From: SB15 sp964639245
Lineage (GTDB): Bacteria; Chloroflexota; Anaerolineae; Aggregatilineales; J027
NCBI GenBank assembly: GCA_964639245.1
Contig: CAZXCU010000015.1
Coordinates: 1-64,000 of the forward strand
Length of the DNA: 64,000 nt
Reading direction: 5' to 3'
Shown here: in pieces, positions 51,432 to 60,528 of the stretch
How the letters are laid out: each line of letters starts with the position of its first letter
Numbering within the stretch: the stretch's first letter is position 1
Notes under the pieces: model-generated
The model's input: the letters and a program-made list of their open reading frames with translations, nothing else
Told to the model about the DNA's origin: nothing
Database searches by the model: none
Translations under genes and position numbers: made by a program

Positions 51432-52439
51432 ATGTTAGACATTTTAGAGACGGTGGAACACTGGCGGGAACAGGGAAAACAAATCGCGCTGGCAACAGTC
51501 GTGGAGACATGGGGGTCTGCACCGCGTGGAGTGGGGGCAAAGATGGCTGTCACCCGCGACATGGCGATGATCGGGTCAGTCAGCGGGGGGTGTGTGGAAA
51601 ATGCAGTGATTCAAGAAGCGGTGGACATGCTGACCGAAGGCAAACCACGTCTGCTGAATTTTGGGGTGAGCGACGATACCGCATGGGATGTGGGGCTAGC
51701 CTGCGGCGGGAAAATCACGGTTTTTGTTGAACCGTTGGACAGCCAGTGGTGGGCATTGGCAGTGGAAAATATTCGTAAAAACACGCCTATTTCTACCCTG
51801 ACCTTGTTGTCCGGTGAGATGGCGGGGCAAAAATTACTCCTCTGTGACCATACCGATGTTTTATACAGCACATTTTTACCCGATAAAACCCCTTTTTTGC
51901 AGTTTCGTGAATCGGAATCCAAACGTGTCACGGTGCAGGCATGGGAGGTGCTGGTGGATGTGCATAATCCGCGTCCGCGTCTGGTGATTATCGGTGGGGT
52001 GCATGTGGCGATTCCCCTCCAATTGTTTGCGGCACAATTGGGGTTTGAAGTGATTTTGATTGACCCACGCCGCGCTTTTGCGACCCCGGAGCGTTTTCCC
52101 GGTATCAAACAGGTGTTTCATAGTTATCCCGATAAAGCGTTGCCACAGCTTGGCTTGAACGCCGATACTTATATCGCCGTGCTGACCCACGACCCCAAAA
52201 TTGATGATCTGGCGCTCAAAACCGCCTTGCCAAGTGCCGCGCCCTATGTTGGGGTGTTGAGCAGCAAGCGCACCCACGAAAAACGTTTAGAACGACTGCG
52301 GAAAGCCGGTGTTGAAGCACATTGGTTAGACCGTATCCGTACCCCTATTGGGATCAATATTGGCGCAAAAACCCCCGAAGAAATCGCCCTGTGCATCATG
52401 GCGGAAATTGTGGCGGTACGAAATGGAGCGCTAGCATGA
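51432..52439 (+). CDS. XdhC/CoxF-family cofactor-insertion protein
   Basis: A 335-residue protein. The N-terminal XdhC_CoxI domain shows ALATVVETWGSAPRGVGAKMAV and VSGGCVENAVIQEA; the C-terminal Rossmann domain shows LVIIGGVHVAIPLQL, YPDKALPQLGLNADTYIAVLTHDPKIDD and YVGVLSSKRTHEKRLERL. Such proteins bind the molybdenum cofactor, help sulphurate it and insert it into the hydroxylase. ATG 51432 follows coxE by 3 bases; the stop overlaps the next start (ATGA). Confidence 0.93.
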   Translation: MLDILETVEHWREQGKQIALATVVETWGSAPRGVGAKMAVTRDMAMIGSVSGGCVENAVIQEAVDMLTEGKPRLLNFGVSDDTAWDVGLACGGKITVFVEPLDSQWWALAVENIRKNTPISTLTLLSGEMAGQKLLLCDHTDVLYSTFLPDKTPFLQFRESESKRVTVQAWEVLVDVHNPRPRLVIIGGVHVAIPLQLFAAQLGFEVILIDPRRAFATPERFPGIKQVFHSYPDKALPQLGLNADTYIAVLTHDPKIDDLALKTALPSAAPYVGVLSSKRTHEKRLERLRKAGVEAHWLDRIRTPIGINIGAKTPEEIALCIMAEIVAVRNGALA

Positions 52440-53434
52440 AATTTGGTGCAGTTCCTTTAGAAAAGGCAGTTGGCAAAATTCTCGCCCACAGCCATTTTGG
52501 GGAAGATGGTCGAAAAATATTGGGAAAAGGCCACGTTCTCACTGAATCAGACCTCCAAAAATTACGTGATTTGCACCTCGTTTCAGTGGTCGTTGCCGAT
52601 TTAGCCCCAACCGATTTAGATGAAGATGAAGCGGCACGGCGGGTCGGCATGGCGCTGGCGGGGGCAGGAGTCAAGGTCACAGCGCCGGGGGTGGGACGTG
52701 CCAATCTGACCGCGCTGGCACGGGGAACACTGCGGGTTAATGTTCCCGTATTGGAACGGCTAAACACCATCGACGAAGGCATCACGATTGCCACCCTGCG
52801 CGAACATACACTGGTGAAGGTCGGCGATTTGCTCACGCTGGTCAAAATCATCCCCTTCGGCATTGACGCGGCGCGGGTGGTGGATGTGGAAGCAATCGCC
52901 CACGAAGCCGGGTCAGTGATTAGTGTGCGGTCTTTGCGGGAATGTTCGGTGAGTTTAATTCTTTCCGGGCCGGACAGCACCCGCGAAAAACTGCTGGCTT
53001 CGTTCGAAGTGCCGGTGCGCCAACGGATCGAAGCATTGGGCAGCCATTTGGATGAAATTTGCTATGTTGAACATACCCCCGAAGCGCTCGCCAGCGCGAT
53101 TCTTGCCCAACAGGGACGCGATCTAATTCTGATTGCCAGCATGTCCGCCATTATTGACCGCGAAGATGTTGTCCCCACCGGATTACAATTGGCGGGGGGG
53201 AGTGTGGCACATTTTGGCGTTCCGGTTGATCCGGGCAGTTTGATGATGCTTGGTTACTTGAATGAAACGCCAGTAATGGGTGCGCCGGGCTGCATCAAAT
53301 CGCTCAAAACGAATGTGATCGATTGGATTTTGCCGCGTTTGCTGGCTGGCGAACGTTTGACCCGCGCTGATTTGGTGGCGATGGGGCATGGCGGGTTGCT
53401 GGAAGACATCAGCGAACGTCCTATGCCCCGATAA
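52436..53434 (+). CDS. Molybdopterin-binding (MoCF-domain) protein
   Basis: A 332-residue protein with a C-terminal molybdopterin-binding fold: LILIASMSAIIDREDVVPTG, GGSVAHFGVPVDPGSLMMLG and PVMGAPGC, similar to MoeA and CinA. The N-terminal part starts MKFGAVPLEKAVGKILAHS as in MoeA-like proteins. Expected role: nucleotide transfer or storage of the cofactor for the hydroxylase encoded upstream. It begins at ATG 52436, overlapping the XdhC-gene stop by 4 bases; the longer frame starting at 52322 would lie inside that gene. It is the last gene of the operon. Confidence 0.88.
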   Translation: MKFGAVPLEKAVGKILAHSHFGEDGRKILGKGHVLTESDLQKLRDLHLVSVVVADLAPTDLDEDEAARRVGMALAGAGVKVTAPGVGRANLTALARGTLRVNVPVLERLNTIDEGITIATLREHTLVKVGDLLTLVKIIPFGIDAARVVDVEAIAHEAGSVISVRSLRECSVSLILSGPDSTREKLLASFEVPVRQRIEALGSHLDEICYVEHTPEALASAILAQQGRDLILIASMSAIIDREDVVPTGLQLAGGSVAHFGVPVDPGSLMMLGYLNETPVMGAPGCIKSLKTNVIDWILPRLLAGERLTRADLVAMGHGGLLEDISERPMPR

Positions 53435-53644
53435 ATAGCTGCTTTTGTAGGGACTCTCCTCTTAAGTCTGTTACAAACATTTTTTTAACTTTTTTATAAT
53501 CTACCCATGAGGTAAAAAATTTGTTTTGACAGGACTATTAGAAATTGCTACAACTTGAAAATTACGCTATGATGAAAACACAACACTATCTTTTTGCTAC
53601 TTTTAGGGGTAATTAAATATTAGTATGCTAAGGGTACACAGCGA
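53435..53644. other. AT-rich intergenic region with several possible promoters
   Basis: Longest spacer in the window (210 bases). No ORF or strong hairpin is seen. It has TTACAA/TATAAT (53471-53500, 18-base spacer), TTGACA/TACAAC (53526-53554) and TTGCTA/TATGAT (53545-53573), all pointing at the NRPS gene. The base composition is distinctly AT-rich compared with both neighbours. Confidence 0.6.
53526..53554 (+). promoter_or_regulatory. Best promoter candidate of the NRPS gene
   Basis: A perfect TTGACA (53526-53531), 17-base spacer and TACAAC (53549-53554). It lies 90 bases before the ATG at 53645. Confidence 0.55.
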
Positions 53645-56600
53645 ATGACCATTTTAGACCAGCCAGCCGAAAAGCTCGCCCGTCCGCATCCGCTAGGACA
53701 AAATGAGGTTATTTCTCGCCGCGCCCGTTCCATTGATGCCCCAACAACCTTCGCGCAAGAGCGTTTATGGTTTTTGGATCGTTTGGAAATCGGCAGCGCG
53801 GCTTATAACCTGCTGACTGCATTTCGCATCTCTGGCAAAGTGAATTTGCCCGCTTTACAAAAAAGTCTGGCTGACATCGTGCAGCGCCATGAAATTTTGC
53901 GAACGGTTTTTTCAGTTAAAAATGAATTGCCTATCCAAGCCATTGTGCCATCGCTGCTGATGGATTTGCCGCTGGTGGTGGATATGAAAGGGTGTTCAGA
54001 GGCCGAACGTGCTGCTTTTATCCAAGAAATGCTGCATGGAGAACTCACCACCACGTTTGACAGCGAATATGGCCCGTTGTTTTACGTCAAACTTTTTCAG
54101 TTTGCCGAAGATGATGCCCTGCTGCTGCTCAAAGCGCACCAAGCCGCGTTTGACAAAGCTTCTGTAACCATCTTTTTAGAGGAACTTTCCACTCGTTATA
54201 ACACCTATGCCAGTGATGGATTAGTGAATTTGCCAGCCCTACCTTTCCAGTATGGCGATTATGCCGCGTGGCAGCGTGGGTGGATGCAGGGCAGTACGGA
54301 AAGCCGCCTGCTTGATTACTGGAAAAAACACCTCAACGGGGCATCCCATGTGCTGGAACTGCCCACAGACCGCCCACGCCCAACCTTGCTATCGTTCGCT
54401 GGTCAAGCCTGTGCATTTTCGCTCCCTGCTAACCTCACCCACCAGCTAGAAAATCTGAGCGAACGGTTGGGGGTTGAACTGTCCGATGTGTTGCTAGCCG
54501 CCTTCCAAGTGTTGATTTTTCGCTATACCAATCATGAGGATATGCTCATCGGGACTTCGGTCTCTAATCGACTGCAAGTGGGTACAGATGCGCTTATCGG
54601 CAATTTCATGAATCTGCTGGTGCTGCGTTCGCAGTTCTCCGGTGAGACTCCGTTTCGTGAAGTGCTGAAACAGGTTCAACAAACCATGGGCGAAGCCATT
54701 ACCCACCAGAGCTATCCGTTTGAAAAATTGCTGGATGAACTCAAACCAGAACGGGACATTAGTCGCCCGCCGCTTGTCCAGGTGACATTTGATTATGGAG
54801 AAAGTTCCGCGCTGCCTACCCTGCACGGCCTCACGGTGGAAGAACTGCCCATCCCCAGTATTACCTCGCGCTACGACCTGAGCCTGTCGATAGGGCATAG
54901 GGATGGTGGGCTGCATGGCAAAGTAGAATATTGCAGCGATTTGTTTGAGGCCAGCACGACTGAACGGATGGCAACGCATTTTCAAATGCTGTTGCAAGGC
55001 ATTGTAAATAATCCTGATGAAGCCATTGCCAAACTGCCACTTTTAACCGAACCGGAACGGCATCAGGTTTTGGTGACATGGAACAATACCCGCCGTGATG
55101 ATTTGCGGATGGTGTGTTTGCACCAGATTTTTGAGGAACAGGTCATTCAAACGCCGGATAGAATCGCGGTGGCCTTCCAAGACCAGCAGATGACCTACGC
55201 GGAATTAAACCGACGGGCAAATCGACTGGCGTACTTTTTAATTGAAAATGGCATCCAGCAGGATGTTGTGGTGGCAATTCTGGCAGACCGCAATATCAAT
55301 TATTTAATTGCAATGCTCGCAACACTCAAAGCGGGTGGGGCATTTTTACCCTTGAACACCCGTCAACCGGTGGAACGGCAGGCGCAAATTCTGACTCAAT
55401 GTGCCGCGCCAATTGCGTTGGGGTCGGATGCGTTTCTGTCTATTTTGCGGGAAGCAGCCGAGAAAATCCCCACCCCTCCGAAGATTCATCTGATTGATGA
55501 TTTGCTGACTCTGGAAGGCTACGGCGAAGAAAACCCGCCCTTACGCACGACGCTCGACAGTCTTGCGTATATGATGTTTACCTCCGGCTCAACCGGGTTG
55601 CCTAAGGGAGTCATGGTTGAACATCGCGGGATGATTAACCACAACTACGCCAAAATTGCTGATTTAGGCATGACCGAAACCGACATTCTGGCGCAAAATG
55701 GCCCACAAAGTTTCGACATTATGGTATGGCAGTTCCTTGCCCCCCTGATTATCGGTGGGCGGGTGCATATTTTTGAAGACGATATTGCCTATAACCCCAT
55801 CCGCCTGTTGGATGAGATTGAAAATGTAGGCATCACTGTTTTACAAATTGTGCCAGCCCTGCTGCACATCATGATCCAAGAGGCGGAAACCCGCGCTGAA
55901 AATCGCCCAACCTTGCAAAAACTGCGCTGGGTGGTGCCAACGGGTGAAGCACTGCCAACCGAGATGTGCCGTCAATGGCTGCGCTTGTATCCGCAAATTC
56001 CTTTGTTGAACACCTATGGCTCAACAGAATGTTCCGACGACCAATGCCATTATCCGGTGACTGAAATTCCCGCGCCGGAATATCGCCTGCCCATCATGAC
56101 CATCGGGCGGCCTATTTTTAACATGCAAATTTATGTATTGGATAAATGGTTGCAGCCTGCCCCAATTGGTGTGATTGGCGAATTGTATGTGGGGGGCATT
56201 GGCGTTGGACGCGGGTATTTGAACGACCCCGAAAAAACCCAGAAAGCCTTCATCGCCGACCCCTTCACCCAAGACCGTCCCGGCGCAAAATTGTATAAAA
56301 CGGGCGATCAAGGCCGTTATATGCCGGACGGAACGATTGAATTTTTGGGGCGTGTTGATCATATGGTCAAAGTGCGCGGTTTCCGTATTGAATTGGGCGA
56401 AATTGAAGCGGTGGTTGCCCAACATCCTGCCATCAAACAAAATGTGGTCGTGGTGCGCGAAGAAGGCAACGCCAAAATGCTGGTTGGTTATGTGGTGTCG
56501 GATGCAGCTACGCCTCCCACCAACGCAGAACTGCGCGAATATGTCGGCGGAAAACTGCCGGATTATATGGTGCCAACACTATTCATTACGCTGGATGCCA

Positions 56601-57736
56601 TGCCGTTGAATGCTAACGGCAAAATTGACCGCAAGGCGTTGCCTTCACCGGATATTAGCAAGGCATGGGATGAAAATTACGTTGCCCCACGGAATGAAAT
56701 TGAGGAAGATTTAGCCAAAGTCTGGGCAGAAGTCATTAAATTGCCGCGTGTAGGGGTGCGCGATAACTTTTTCGAGTTGGGCGGACATTCGCTGCTGGCA
56801 ATTCGGATCTTCTCCCATATTGATAAAAAATATGGTAAACAGCTGCCCTTGGGGACGCTGTTCCGCACCCCGACGATTGAACAGCTTGCTCAAGTCTTAG
56901 AAGGCGATTTTGCACCGGATTTGTGGTCGCCATTGGTGGCGATTCAAGCCACCGGGGATTTACCGCCCTTTTTCTGTGTCGCAGGCGGGGTGTTGCACAT
57001 GCGGAATCTGTCACATCACTTGGGACATAATCAACCCGTGTACGCGCTGCAAATCGAAACCATTGATGATGAGCAGTTGGCCTCTGTTCAGTTGGATGTG
57101 ATTGCACGGGAAGCGCTCAAGGAAGTACGGGCGATTCAGCCGCATGGCCCCTATTATCTAGGTGGCAGTTTCGGCGGTGGGATGGTCGCGCTGGCGATGG
57201 CACAGGAACTCATTCAGCAGGGCGAAGAGGTTGCGTTTTTAATCGCGTTTAATACGCTCATCAAGCGCAATGAATCGCCTTTCATCGTCCGTGCGATGCG
57301 CCGTGCCAGAGCTGCAATCCATCTGAACCCAGTCAAAATTTACCGTCGCTTGCGGGATGATGTGGACTGGGAAAATGCCAAAGAATACGCGATGGGAACA
57401 GTCTGGAAAGTTGCATTTAAAATTTCCAAAATCACCGGACGACCCATGCCGCGCTTTTTGCGAACTGGCTACTACGGCGAATTGCTTCTGCGCTACGCCG
57501 CGAATCAATATCAGAGTCAGGGCGGGTACACAGGTGATATTGCCCTGTTTGTGGCGCGTGAATGGTATGGCGAAGACTCGGCTGACCCTACATGGGGCTG
57601 GGGCAATTTGACCAGTGGCGAAATTGACATCCAAGTTGTGCCGGGCGACCCATGTACGATTTTCAGCGAACCGAATGTATATACGGTGAGCAAGGAATTG
57701 GAAAAACGGCTTGCCAAGGCGCGGGGAGAAAAATAA
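53645..57736 (+). CDS. Single-module nonribosomal peptide synthetase (C-A-T-TE)
   Basis: A 1363-residue enzyme. C domain about 30-470; its active-site motif, normally HHxxxDG, reads AHQAAFDK (164-171), so one His and the Asp position are lost. A domain about 480-1000 with A3 YMMFTSGSTGLPKG (from 642), A4 SFDIMVW (D691), A5 NTYGSTE, A8 VRGFRIELGEIEA and A10 NGKIDRKAL. T domain FFELGGHSLLAI with phosphopantetheine serine S1049. TE domain about 1105-1363 with S1175 in GGSFGGG. It should activate one amino acid and release it by hydrolysis, transfer or condensation; product unknown. AAGGG precedes the ATG. The haem-protein gene starts directly after the stop. Confidence 0.93.
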   Translation: MTILDQPAEKLARPHPLGQNEVISRRARSIDAPTTFAQERLWFLDRLEIGSAAYNLLTAFRISGKVNLPALQKSLADIVQRHEILRTVFSVKNELPIQAIVPSLLMDLPLVVDMKGCSEAERAAFIQEMLHGELTTTFDSEYGPLFYVKLFQFAEDDALLLLKAHQAAFDKASVTIFLEELSTRYNTYASDGLVNLPALPFQYGDYAAWQRGWMQGSTESRLLDYWKKHLNGASHVLELPTDRPRPTLLSFAGQACAFSLPANLTHQLENLSERLGVELSDVLLAAFQVLIFRYTNHEDMLIGTSVSNRLQVGTDALIGNFMNLLVLRSQFSGETPFREVLKQVQQTMGEAITHQSYPFEKLLDELKPERDISRPPLVQVTFDYGESSALPTLHGLTVEELPIPSITSRYDLSLSIGHRDGGLHGKVEYCSDLFEASTTERMATHFQMLLQGIVNNPDEAIAKLPLLTEPERHQVLVTWNNTRRDDLRMVCLHQIFEEQVIQTPDRIAVAFQDQQMTYAELNRRANRLAYFLIENGIQQDVVVAILADRNINYLIAMLATLKAGGAFLPLNTRQPVERQAQILTQCAAPIALGSDAFLSILREAAEKIPTPPKIHLIDDLLTLEGYGEENPPLRTTLDSLAYMMFTSGSTGLPKGVMVEHRGMINHNYAKIADLGMTETDILAQNGPQSFDIMVWQFLAPLIIGGRVHIFEDDIAYNPIRLLDEIENVGITVLQIVPALLHIMIQEAETRAENRPTLQKLRWVVPTGEALPTEMCRQWLRLYPQIPLLNTYGSTECSDDQCHYPVTEIPAPEYRLPIMTIGRPIFNMQIYVLDKWLQPAPIGVIGELYVGGIGVGRGYLNDPEKTQKAFIADPFTQDRPGAKLYKTGDQGRYMPDGTIEFLGRVDHMVKVRGFRIELGEIEAVVAQHPAIKQNVVVVREEGNAKMLVGYVVSDAATPPTNAELREYVGGKLPDYMVPTLFITLDAMPLNANGKIDRKALPSPDISKAWDENYVAPRNEIEEDLAKVWAEVIKLPRVGVRDNFFELGGHSLLAIRIFSHIDKKYGKQLPLGTLFRTPTIEQLAQVLEGDFAPDLWSPLVAIQATGDLPPFFCVAGGVLHMRNLSHHLGHNQPVYALQIETIDDEQLASVQLDVIAREALKEVRAIQPHGPYYLGGSFGGGMVALAMAQELIQQGEEVAFLIAFNTLIKRNESPFIVRAMRRARAAIHLNPVKIYRRLRDDVDWENAKEYAMGTVWKVAFKISKITGRPMPRFLRTGYYGELLLRYAANQYQSQGGYTGDIALFVAREWYGEDSADPTWGWGNLTSGEIDIQVVPGDPCTIFSEPNVYTVSKELEKRLAKARGEK

Positions 57737-58228
57737 GTGAAAAATTGGAAACGTCTCCTGATGGGCGGGGCCGGGCTGAGTGTAATCGGTTTCATCGTAC
57801 TGCAATTAATTCCTGTCGGCAGTTTTAAGGAATCGCTCAAGCGTGAGGAAAATCCGCCGATTGCTAATGCCATTCAATGGGAGTCACTGGAAGCAGAAGA
57901 AATCGCACGGAAGGCATGTTATGACTGTCATAGCAATGAAACCGTGTGGCCTTGGTATTCTAAAATTGCGCCTGTGTCATGGCTTGTGACACGGGATGTC
58001 AATGAAGGGCGGGCAGGCTTGAATTTTTCTGAATATGATCCTACCCTCATTAGTGTGGAAGATTTTCAATGGCATCTTGACAATGATATGCCCCCTGCAA
58101 TTTATCTGCCGCTACACCCTGAAGCTGAATTGACCGAAGATGAAAAGGCTGTGCTGCTTGCCAGCATTGCCGCCTCCATCCCAGAGGGAACAGAATCTGA
58201 AGGCATGGATATGGAACACGGCAATTAA
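57737..58228 (+). CDS. Membrane-anchored haem-binding domain protein
   Basis: A 163-residue protein with one N-terminal membrane helix (about residues 8-27, MGGAGLSVIGFIVLQLI) and a c-type haem motif CYDCH, in the setting CHSNETVWPWYSKIAPVSW and then DVNEGRAGLNFSEY, which matches the Haem_bd domain family. Only one CxxCH is present. The domain would lie outside the cytoplasmic membrane. The GTG start lies immediately after the NRPS stop with no spacer, so both are translated from one mRNA and ended by the terminator at 58254. Its electron-transfer partner is unknown. Confidence 0.88.
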   Translation: MKNWKRLLMGGAGLSVIGFIVLQLIPVGSFKESLKREENPPIANAIQWESLEAEEIARKACYDCHSNETVWPWYSKIAPVSWLVTRDVNEGRAGLNFSEYDPTLISVEDFQWHLDNDMPPAIYLPLHPEAELTEDEKAVLLASIAASIPEGTESEGMDMEHGN

Positions 58229-58253
58229 GTTCATCAAAGTTTCATGAAATTTT

Positions 58254-58295
58254 TGAACTCCTATCCGAAGAAAACTGATAGGAGTTCATTTTTTT
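58254..58295 (+). terminator. Strong Rho-independent terminator after the NRPS unit
   Basis: TGAACTCCTATC (58254-58265) and GATAGGAGTTCA (58277-58288) form a perfect 12-bp stem with an 11-base loop, followed by seven T. It closes the NRPS/haem-protein unit. Confidence 0.93.
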
Positions 58296-58346
58296 CGGAG
58301 GTCTGCTGTACACTAAACAGCATGAGGATTTTCACTGGTTGAAACA

Positions 58347-59705
58347 ATGTTAAACGTGGTTAAAACCCGTCTGGCTTCGCTGGAAACGTGGCGTACGAAA
58401 TCCACCAACCGTCGAATTTTTGTGGCGGCGGTAACAGTCGGTGGGGTGACCGTGCTGGTCAAACTGGTGGCGATGCTCAAGGAACTGCTGGTTGCCAACT
58501 GGTTCGGCACCAGCGATGAAATAGATGCTTATCTGGTCGCCTATTTGCTGGCTTTTTTCTCCGTTTCTGTGATTGCGGAGTCGTTTAGTGTGGCACTTTT
58601 GCCGATTTACATTCAGATGCGCGAAAAAGATGGGCTAGCAAACGCCCAGCGTTTTTTTTCCCATGCAATGTTTGGGGTAATAGGGGTGCTGCTATGTGTT
58701 ACGCTGCTATTATGCCTGACTTCGCCACTAACTCTACAGCTTCTGGGGTCAAATTTTAATTCGGGAAAACTGGCCCTTACTCAGACTTTATTTTTTATCA
58801 TGATTCCGATTTTAATGATTAGGGGTATTTCGACTGTTTGGAGTGTGATTCTTAATTCGGATGAACAATTCGCGCTGGCTTCTGTCACCCCCTTGCTTGT
58901 TCCTTTAACCACCTTAGGATTTTTGCTGGTTGAAAAATCGGTGTATGGGATGGCTGTGGGAACGGTTTTTGGCTTTCTGATTGAATTTATCTTGTTGGCG
59001 ACGCGAGTTCACCAGCAAGGATTTTCGTTAGTCCCTGTGTGGGGAGGCATCACCCCTGAAATAAAACAACTCGCGGAACAATACAGCCCGATGGTTGCCG
59101 GGGTTTTGTTAATGACGACCACGATTCTGGTAGATCAAGCAATGGCAGCCTCGCTCGGTTCGGGCAGTGTGGCAAGTCTGACATATGCGAATCGGATTGT
59201 AGCCGTCATTCTCACTGTAGGTTCACTTGCGATTGGGACAGCTGTTCTGCCACATTTTTCTAAAATGATAGCACTCAACGACTGGCAAGGATTGCGCCGC
59301 ACATTTCTTTTTTATGTGGGACTTATTTTTGCGATTACAACTCCTTTTGTGATGGTTATGATTCTTTTTTCTGAACCGTTAGCGAGATTATTGTATCAAC
59401 GCGGAGAATTTACCACCCAAGATACTCACCTTGTGAGCCGGGTGCAAATATTTTATTTATTACAAACTCCATTTTATATCATGACGATTCTTGAGGTACG
59501 CCTTATTTCTGCATTAAAGGCGAATCAGGTGATTTTGCGGGCGACTATTCTAAACGTAATTATCAATTTCAGCTTAAATGTGGTTCTGATGCGCTCTCTG
59601 GGTTTGGCTGGGATTGCGCTTTCTACGTCAGGGGTGTACTTTTTCTCTTTTGTTTACCTCTCAGTTTTCTTATGGAGAAATTATGGTGTATCAAATGGAA
59701 AATAG
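58347..59705 (+). CDS. MurJ/MviN-like lipid flippase
   Basis: A 452-residue membrane protein of the MOP superfamily with about 12-14 membrane helices. Typical MurJ-like text: VAAVTVGGVTVLVKLVAMLK, ELLVANWFGTSDEIDAYLVA, LASVTPLLVPLTTLG, VLLMTTTILVDQAMAASLG, ANRIVAVILTVGSLAIGTAV and LPHFSKM. It should flip a lipid-linked saccharide across the membrane. The surroundings (glycosyltransferases, methyltransferase, asparagine synthase) suggest surface glycan export rather than peptidoglycan. The last 23 bases overlap the next gene. No distinct promoter is seen besides a TACACT box at 58309. Confidence 0.9.
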   Translation: MLNVVKTRLASLETWRTKSTNRRIFVAAVTVGGVTVLVKLVAMLKELLVANWFGTSDEIDAYLVAYLLAFFSVSVIAESFSVALLPIYIQMREKDGLANAQRFFSHAMFGVIGVLLCVTLLLCLTSPLTLQLLGSNFNSGKLALTQTLFFIMIPILMIRGISTVWSVILNSDEQFALASVTPLLVPLTTLGFLLVEKSVYGMAVGTVFGFLIEFILLATRVHQQGFSLVPVWGGITPEIKQLAEQYSPMVAGVLLMTTTILVDQAMAASLGSGSVASLTYANRIVAVILTVGSLAIGTAVLPHFSKMIALNDWQGLRRTFLFYVGLIFAITTPFVMVMILFSEPLARLLYQRGEFTTQDTHLVSRVQIFYLLQTPFYIMTILEVRLISALKANQVILRATILNVIINFSLNVVLMRSLGLAGIALSTSGVYFFSFVYLSVFLWRNYGVSNGK

Positions 59706-60528
59706 GAACACACAAGAGAGACGCTTTGAATTTGGCAAAAACTGGCAGCAGTTTTTAAATTTGCTTGATGAGGAACGCATTCAAGAAGCAGTTAAATCAT
59801 TGCAAAGCCTTTTTGATACCAAGGATTTGAATGGGCAAAAATTTTTAGATATTGGCTCTGGTAGTGGTTTATTTAGTCTTGCTGCCCGCAAACTTGGCGC
59901 AGAAGTTCATTCATTTGACTATGATAACCAATCCGTTGAATGTACACAGGAGCTAAAAAAACGTTATTTCCCAGAAGACGCTCATTGGATTGTTGAACAA
60001 GGGTCTGTGTTAGATAGTGGCTATCTTCAATCGCTTGGTAACTTTGACATTGTGTATTCCTATGGGGTATTACATCACACCGGAGCTATGTGGCAGGCAC
60101 TTGAAAATGTTGTGCCGCTGATTAAAACAGGAGGTAAACTATATATCGCTATTTATAATGACCAAGGTTTAACCAGTAAAGTATGGAAACGGATTAAGTA
60201 TAAATATGTAAATTCTAATAAATTTGAAAAATCTATTTTTTTGGCGCTGGTAGGGCTATATTTTGAGTTCTGGGCTTTGCTTAGTCGGCTTGTAAGAGGA
60301 GAAAGCCTTTTGCCATTCGAGGATTGGGCAAAGAAGAAAAAACAAAGAGGTATGTCTGTTTGGCATGATCTTGTAGATTGGGTGGGAGGTTATCCCTTTG
60401 AAGTGGCTAAACCCGAACAAATTTTTGAATTTTATAAAAATCGTGGGTTTACTTTAGCCAAACTGATGACAATTGCTGGTTGGCATGGGAATAATGAGTT
60501 TGTATTTATAAGACCTTCCGATGAATGA
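59683..60528 (+). CDS. AT-rich class I SAM-dependent methyltransferase
   Basis: A 281-residue methyltransferase: motif I FLDIGSGSGLFSLAARKLG, acidic strand-2 end VHSFDYDNQSV, FDIVYSYGVLHHTG and PLIKTGGKLYIAIYND. After the core comes a long amphipathic or hydrophobic region (FLALVGLYFEFWALLSRL), then GYPFEVAKPEQIFEFYKNRGF and a C-terminal EFVFIRP. The ATG 59683 has GGAG at 6 bases. The gene is AT-rich (one 60-base line has 18% GC, another 40%), more so than its neighbours, which suggests recent acquisition. Probably methylates a sugar or lipid of the glycan made here. Confidence 0.87.
   Translation: MVYQMENRNTQERRFEFGKNWQQFLNLLDEERIQEAVKSLQSLFDTKDLNGQKFLDIGSGSGLFSLAARKLGAEVHSFDYDNQSVECTQELKKRYFPEDAHWIVEQGSVLDSGYLQSLGNFDIVYSYGVLHHTGAMWQALENVVPLIKTGGKLYIAIYNDQGLTSKVWKRIKYKYVNSNKFEKSIFLALVGLYFEFWALLSRLVRGESLLPFEDWAKKKKQRGMSVWHDLVDWVGGYPFEVAKPEQIFEFYKNRGFTLAKLMTIAGWHGNNEFVFIRPSDE

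Noticed and set aside
53435..53644. Riboswitch or small RNA in the spacer before the NRPS gene
   Set aside because: I see only AT-rich promoter-like text and no conserved aptamer core or stable stem.
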